64,000 nucleotides of DNA, taken from positions 1 to 64,000 of the forward strand of contig NZ_JAMKBJ010000010.1 of NCBI RefSeq assembly GCF_027563315.1, read 5' to 3'. The DNA is from Paenisporosarcina quisquiliarum. Lineage in GTDB: Bacteria; Bacillota; Bacilli; Bacillales_A; Planococcaceae. Within the stretch, counting starts at the first letter, position 1, and the number at the start of each line of letters is the position of its first letter. Both the position numbers and the translations under genes were made by a program. The notes under the pieces are model-generated. The model made no database searches. It was not told the origin of the DNA and saw nothing but the letters and a program-made list of their open reading frames with translations. Of the stretch, positions 62,376 through 64,000 are shown piece after piece.

Positions 62376-63383
62376 TTATTTTTTCGTCAACAGGTAAATA
62401 AAATATGGTGCACCGATTAATGCCACCATGACGCCTGCGGGAAGTCCGTTTGGCTCAATAATATTACGACCGATTGTGTCCGCAATTAGCAATAGCCATC
62501 CACCGACCAGTAAGCTCAGTGGAAGGAATAGCTGGTGTCGTGGACCCACGAGTGTACGTGCAATATGTGGTGCCATCAACCCAATGAATGAAATCCCACC
62601 TGTTACCGAGACAGCGGACGCAGCAAGTGCGACGGCTGCGAGCGTCAGGACGATTCGTTCTTTTTGAACGGATAAACCGACGCCAATGGCTACCGGTTCA
62701 CCCAGTCCTAGAATATTCAGGCGGTTCGCTTTCATTAAAGCAAATGGAATTAGTACAACCAGCCATGGCAAAATCGCCAGGACAAACGGCCAATCCGTTC
62801 CCCAAATACCCCCGGCTAGCCATCGTGCAATGAAATCAACTTTGATTCGGTCAGCTGAAGATATCATGACAACCATTGCACCTGACAACGCCATTGACAT
62901 GCCGACACCTACTAACACAAGTCGAACTGGTTCCATACCAGTTGTTCGGCTATAGGAAAACAGGTAAATGATTACCGCAGTTAGTAATGCACCAATAAAT
63001 GCGACCAAAGGCAATACATAAATGAACGTACCTGCTTCTGCAGGGAAATATAAAAAGAAAATCGCTACAGCAACACCTGCGCCAGAATTGATTCCAATGA
63101 TACCGGGATCAGCCAATTCATTGCGGGTAATTCCCTGTAGCAAAGCACCTGATAAGGCGAGCGCCATTCCTGCCAAAAGCGTTATCACAATTCGAGGCAA
63201 TCGAACCGAGAAAAGCACAAATTCTTCTTTAAACTCTCCTTGGCCGAGAATGGTTGGGAGTATGCGGTCGTATGAAACGGATGAATAGCCGAGTCCCAGT
63301 CCAATCACTGCAGTTGCCAGTATCAAAAATGAAAAGACAATCAGCAGCATTCGTTGTTTACGAATAATGGATTTTTCGATCAT
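62376..63383 (-). CDS. FecCD-family iron-siderophore ABC permease
   Basis: This 335-residue permease has about nine hydrophobic helices, typical for the FecCD/BtuC family. Conserved segments are TLLAGMALALSGALLQGITRNELADPGIIGINSGAG, WLAGGIWGTDW, GGISFIGLMAPHIARTLVGP and LLIADTIGRNIIEPNGLPAGVMVALIGAPYFIYLL. With its neighbour it should form a heterodimeric membrane pore for Fe(III)-siderophores. The start overlaps the upstream permease gene's end by four bases. No Fur box is seen inside the window, because the operon start lies beyond it. Confidence 0.94.
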   Translation of the reverse strand: MIEKSIIRKQRMLLIVFSFLILATAVIGLGLGYSSVSYDRILPTILGQGEFKEEFVLFSVRLPRIVITLLAGMALALSGALLQGITRNELADPGIIGINSGAGVAVAIFFLYFPAEAGTFIYVLPLVAFIGALLTAVIIYLFSYSRTTGMEPVRLVLVGVGMSMALSGAMVVMISSADRIKVDFIARWLAGGIWGTDWPFVLAILPWLVVLIPFALMKANRLNILGLGEPVAIGVGLSVQKERIVLTLAAVALAASAVSVTGGISFIGLMAPHIARTLVGPRHQLFLPLSLLVGGWLLLIADTIGRNIIEPNGLPAGVMVALIGAPYFIYLLTKK

Positions 63384-64000
63384 GAGAAGCTTCGCCCTCC
63401 TTTACGTACAATGTACAAGAAGAATGGCAAGCCCATAATGGCAACAACAGCTGCCACAGGTGTTTCGTACGGAGCATTAATGGTACGACCGATGGTATCA
63501 GCGAGTAACATGAAAGACGCTCCAAGAATGGCTGACATCGGAAGCACAAAACGATAATCCGTACCGACGATTGCCCGCACAATATGAGGCACCATCAGCC
63601 CGAAGAATGCTAAATTGCCGACTAATGCTACGGAGGCACCTGTCAAAATGATAACGAGTACAAACAATATAGACTTGATCAATCGTACACGTTGCCCTAG
63701 ACCAAGAGCCATTTCTTCACTCAGAGACAGAATCGTTAATTGGCGTGAACACATGATTGATATGGCAATCCCGACCAAAACAATTGGCGCAATCAACAGT
63801 ACTTGATTCCAAGTCGTTCCGATCATGCCTCCAGCAGTCCACATGGAGACTTGTTGCGATATTTTAAAATAGAGTCCGATTCCTTCAGCAATCGCATAGA
63901 GAAAAGCTGAAATGGTTGCTCCTGCCAGCACGATTCGTAAAGTGGTGAAGCCTTCCGGATGAAACGAACTGAATCCGAAGACGAGAATCGCTCCGACAGC
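63380..64000 (-). CDS. FecCD-family iron-siderophore ABC permease (partial)
   Basis: This second permease of the pair is cut by the window's right edge. The frame stays open from the edge to the stop, giving 206 C-terminal residues. Segments seen are FTTLRIVLAGATISAFLYA, WTAGGMIGTTWNQVL, VALVGNLAFFGLMVPHIVRAIVG and LLLADTIGRTINAPYETPVAAVVAIMGLPFFLYIV, typical of the FecCD family. An internal start near 63931 is not real. The missing N terminus should hold about 130 more residues. Confidence 0.93.
   Translation of the reverse strand, partial: AVGAILVFGFSSFHPEGFTTLRIVLAGATISAFLYAIAEGIGLYFKISQQVSMWTAGGMIGTTWNQVLLIAPIVLVGIAISIMCSRQLTILSLSEEMALGLGQRVRLIKSILFVLVIILTGASVALVGNLAFFGLMVPHIVRAIVGTDYRFVLPMSAILGASFMLLADTIGRTINAPYETPVAAVVAIMGLPFFLYIVRKGGRSFS

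Noticed and set aside
62376-64000. Fur box for the siderophore permeases
   Set aside because: The operon's promoter lies beyond the right edge. No convincing Fur site is visible within the window.
1-64000. tRNA or rRNA genes
   Set aside because: No cloverleaf-like or rRNA-conserved sequences were seen on either strand while reading the intergenic regions. A dedicated search would settle this.

Overview
The window looks like chromosomal DNA of a low-GC, Gram-positive, endospore-forming member of the Bacillales, most likely of the Planococcaceae (Sporosarcina-like). Supporting signs are strong GGAGG-type ribosome binding sites with many GTG and TTG starts, a Spo0E-like phosphatase with the SQELD signature, a YhcN/YlaJ-type sporulation lipoprotein, SLH-domain and LysM-NlpC/P60 envelope proteins, and Bacillus-type GntR, CcpA and BirA operators. 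The genus is an inference. I found no rRNA, tRNA, CRISPR array, prophage or intact insertion sequence.

Layout. 1-8.9 kb: a SulP transporter with a universal stress protein, a resolvase-like protein that has lost catalytic residues, a DegV protein, and a 5-oxoprolinase operon (pxpB-pxpC-pxpA) with an NRAMP-like transporter and a YcsI-type hydro-lyase. 9-18.9 kb: small proteins, an MFS exporter divergent from an HxlR regulator, a FAD oxidoreductase, the Spo0E-like protein, a saccharopine-dehydrogenase-like oxidoreductase, a luciferase-like monooxygenase, proline dehydrogenase, an SLH protein and an HD-domain nucleotidase. 19.1-23.4 kb: a thiol-redox operon (ccdA, response regulator, histidine kinase, osmC, unknown membrane protein, tlpA/resA-like) with the same promoter architecture in front of ccdA and osmC. 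23.4-35.9 kb: methyltransferase, asparagine synthetase, PhoD-like phosphatase, cell-wall hydrolase, SbcCD nuclease. 36-45.3 kb: AraC regulator, CHY zinc protein, MFS transporter, methyltransferase, BsuPI lipoprotein, YqhV, peroxiredoxin with rhodanese lipoprotein, and a polar amino-acid ABC importer. 45.5-49.2 kb: glyoxylate shunt (isocitrate lyase, malate synthase G) with a 52-residue Cys peptide gene between them. 49.4-58 kb: sporulation lipoprotein, homospermidine-synthase-like protein, hydrolases, small membrane proteins and BioY behind a BirA box. 58.2-64 kb: gluconate operon (gntR-gntK-gntP) with its classical operator and a cre site, then two FecCD-type siderophore permeases, the second cut by the window edge.

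The most unusual signal lies between the genes. At least nine intergenic islands are short tandem arrays in which a 10-16 bp core recurs with a period of 21 bp (20-21 bp in one), each followed by a 5-9 bp segment that differs in every unit. At least six different cores are present. One family occurs three times in both orientations, another twice, and two islands share the same palindromic head. They lie in divergent, convergent and co-directional gaps, so they are not simply terminators or promoters. I do not recognise a named class that covers them.
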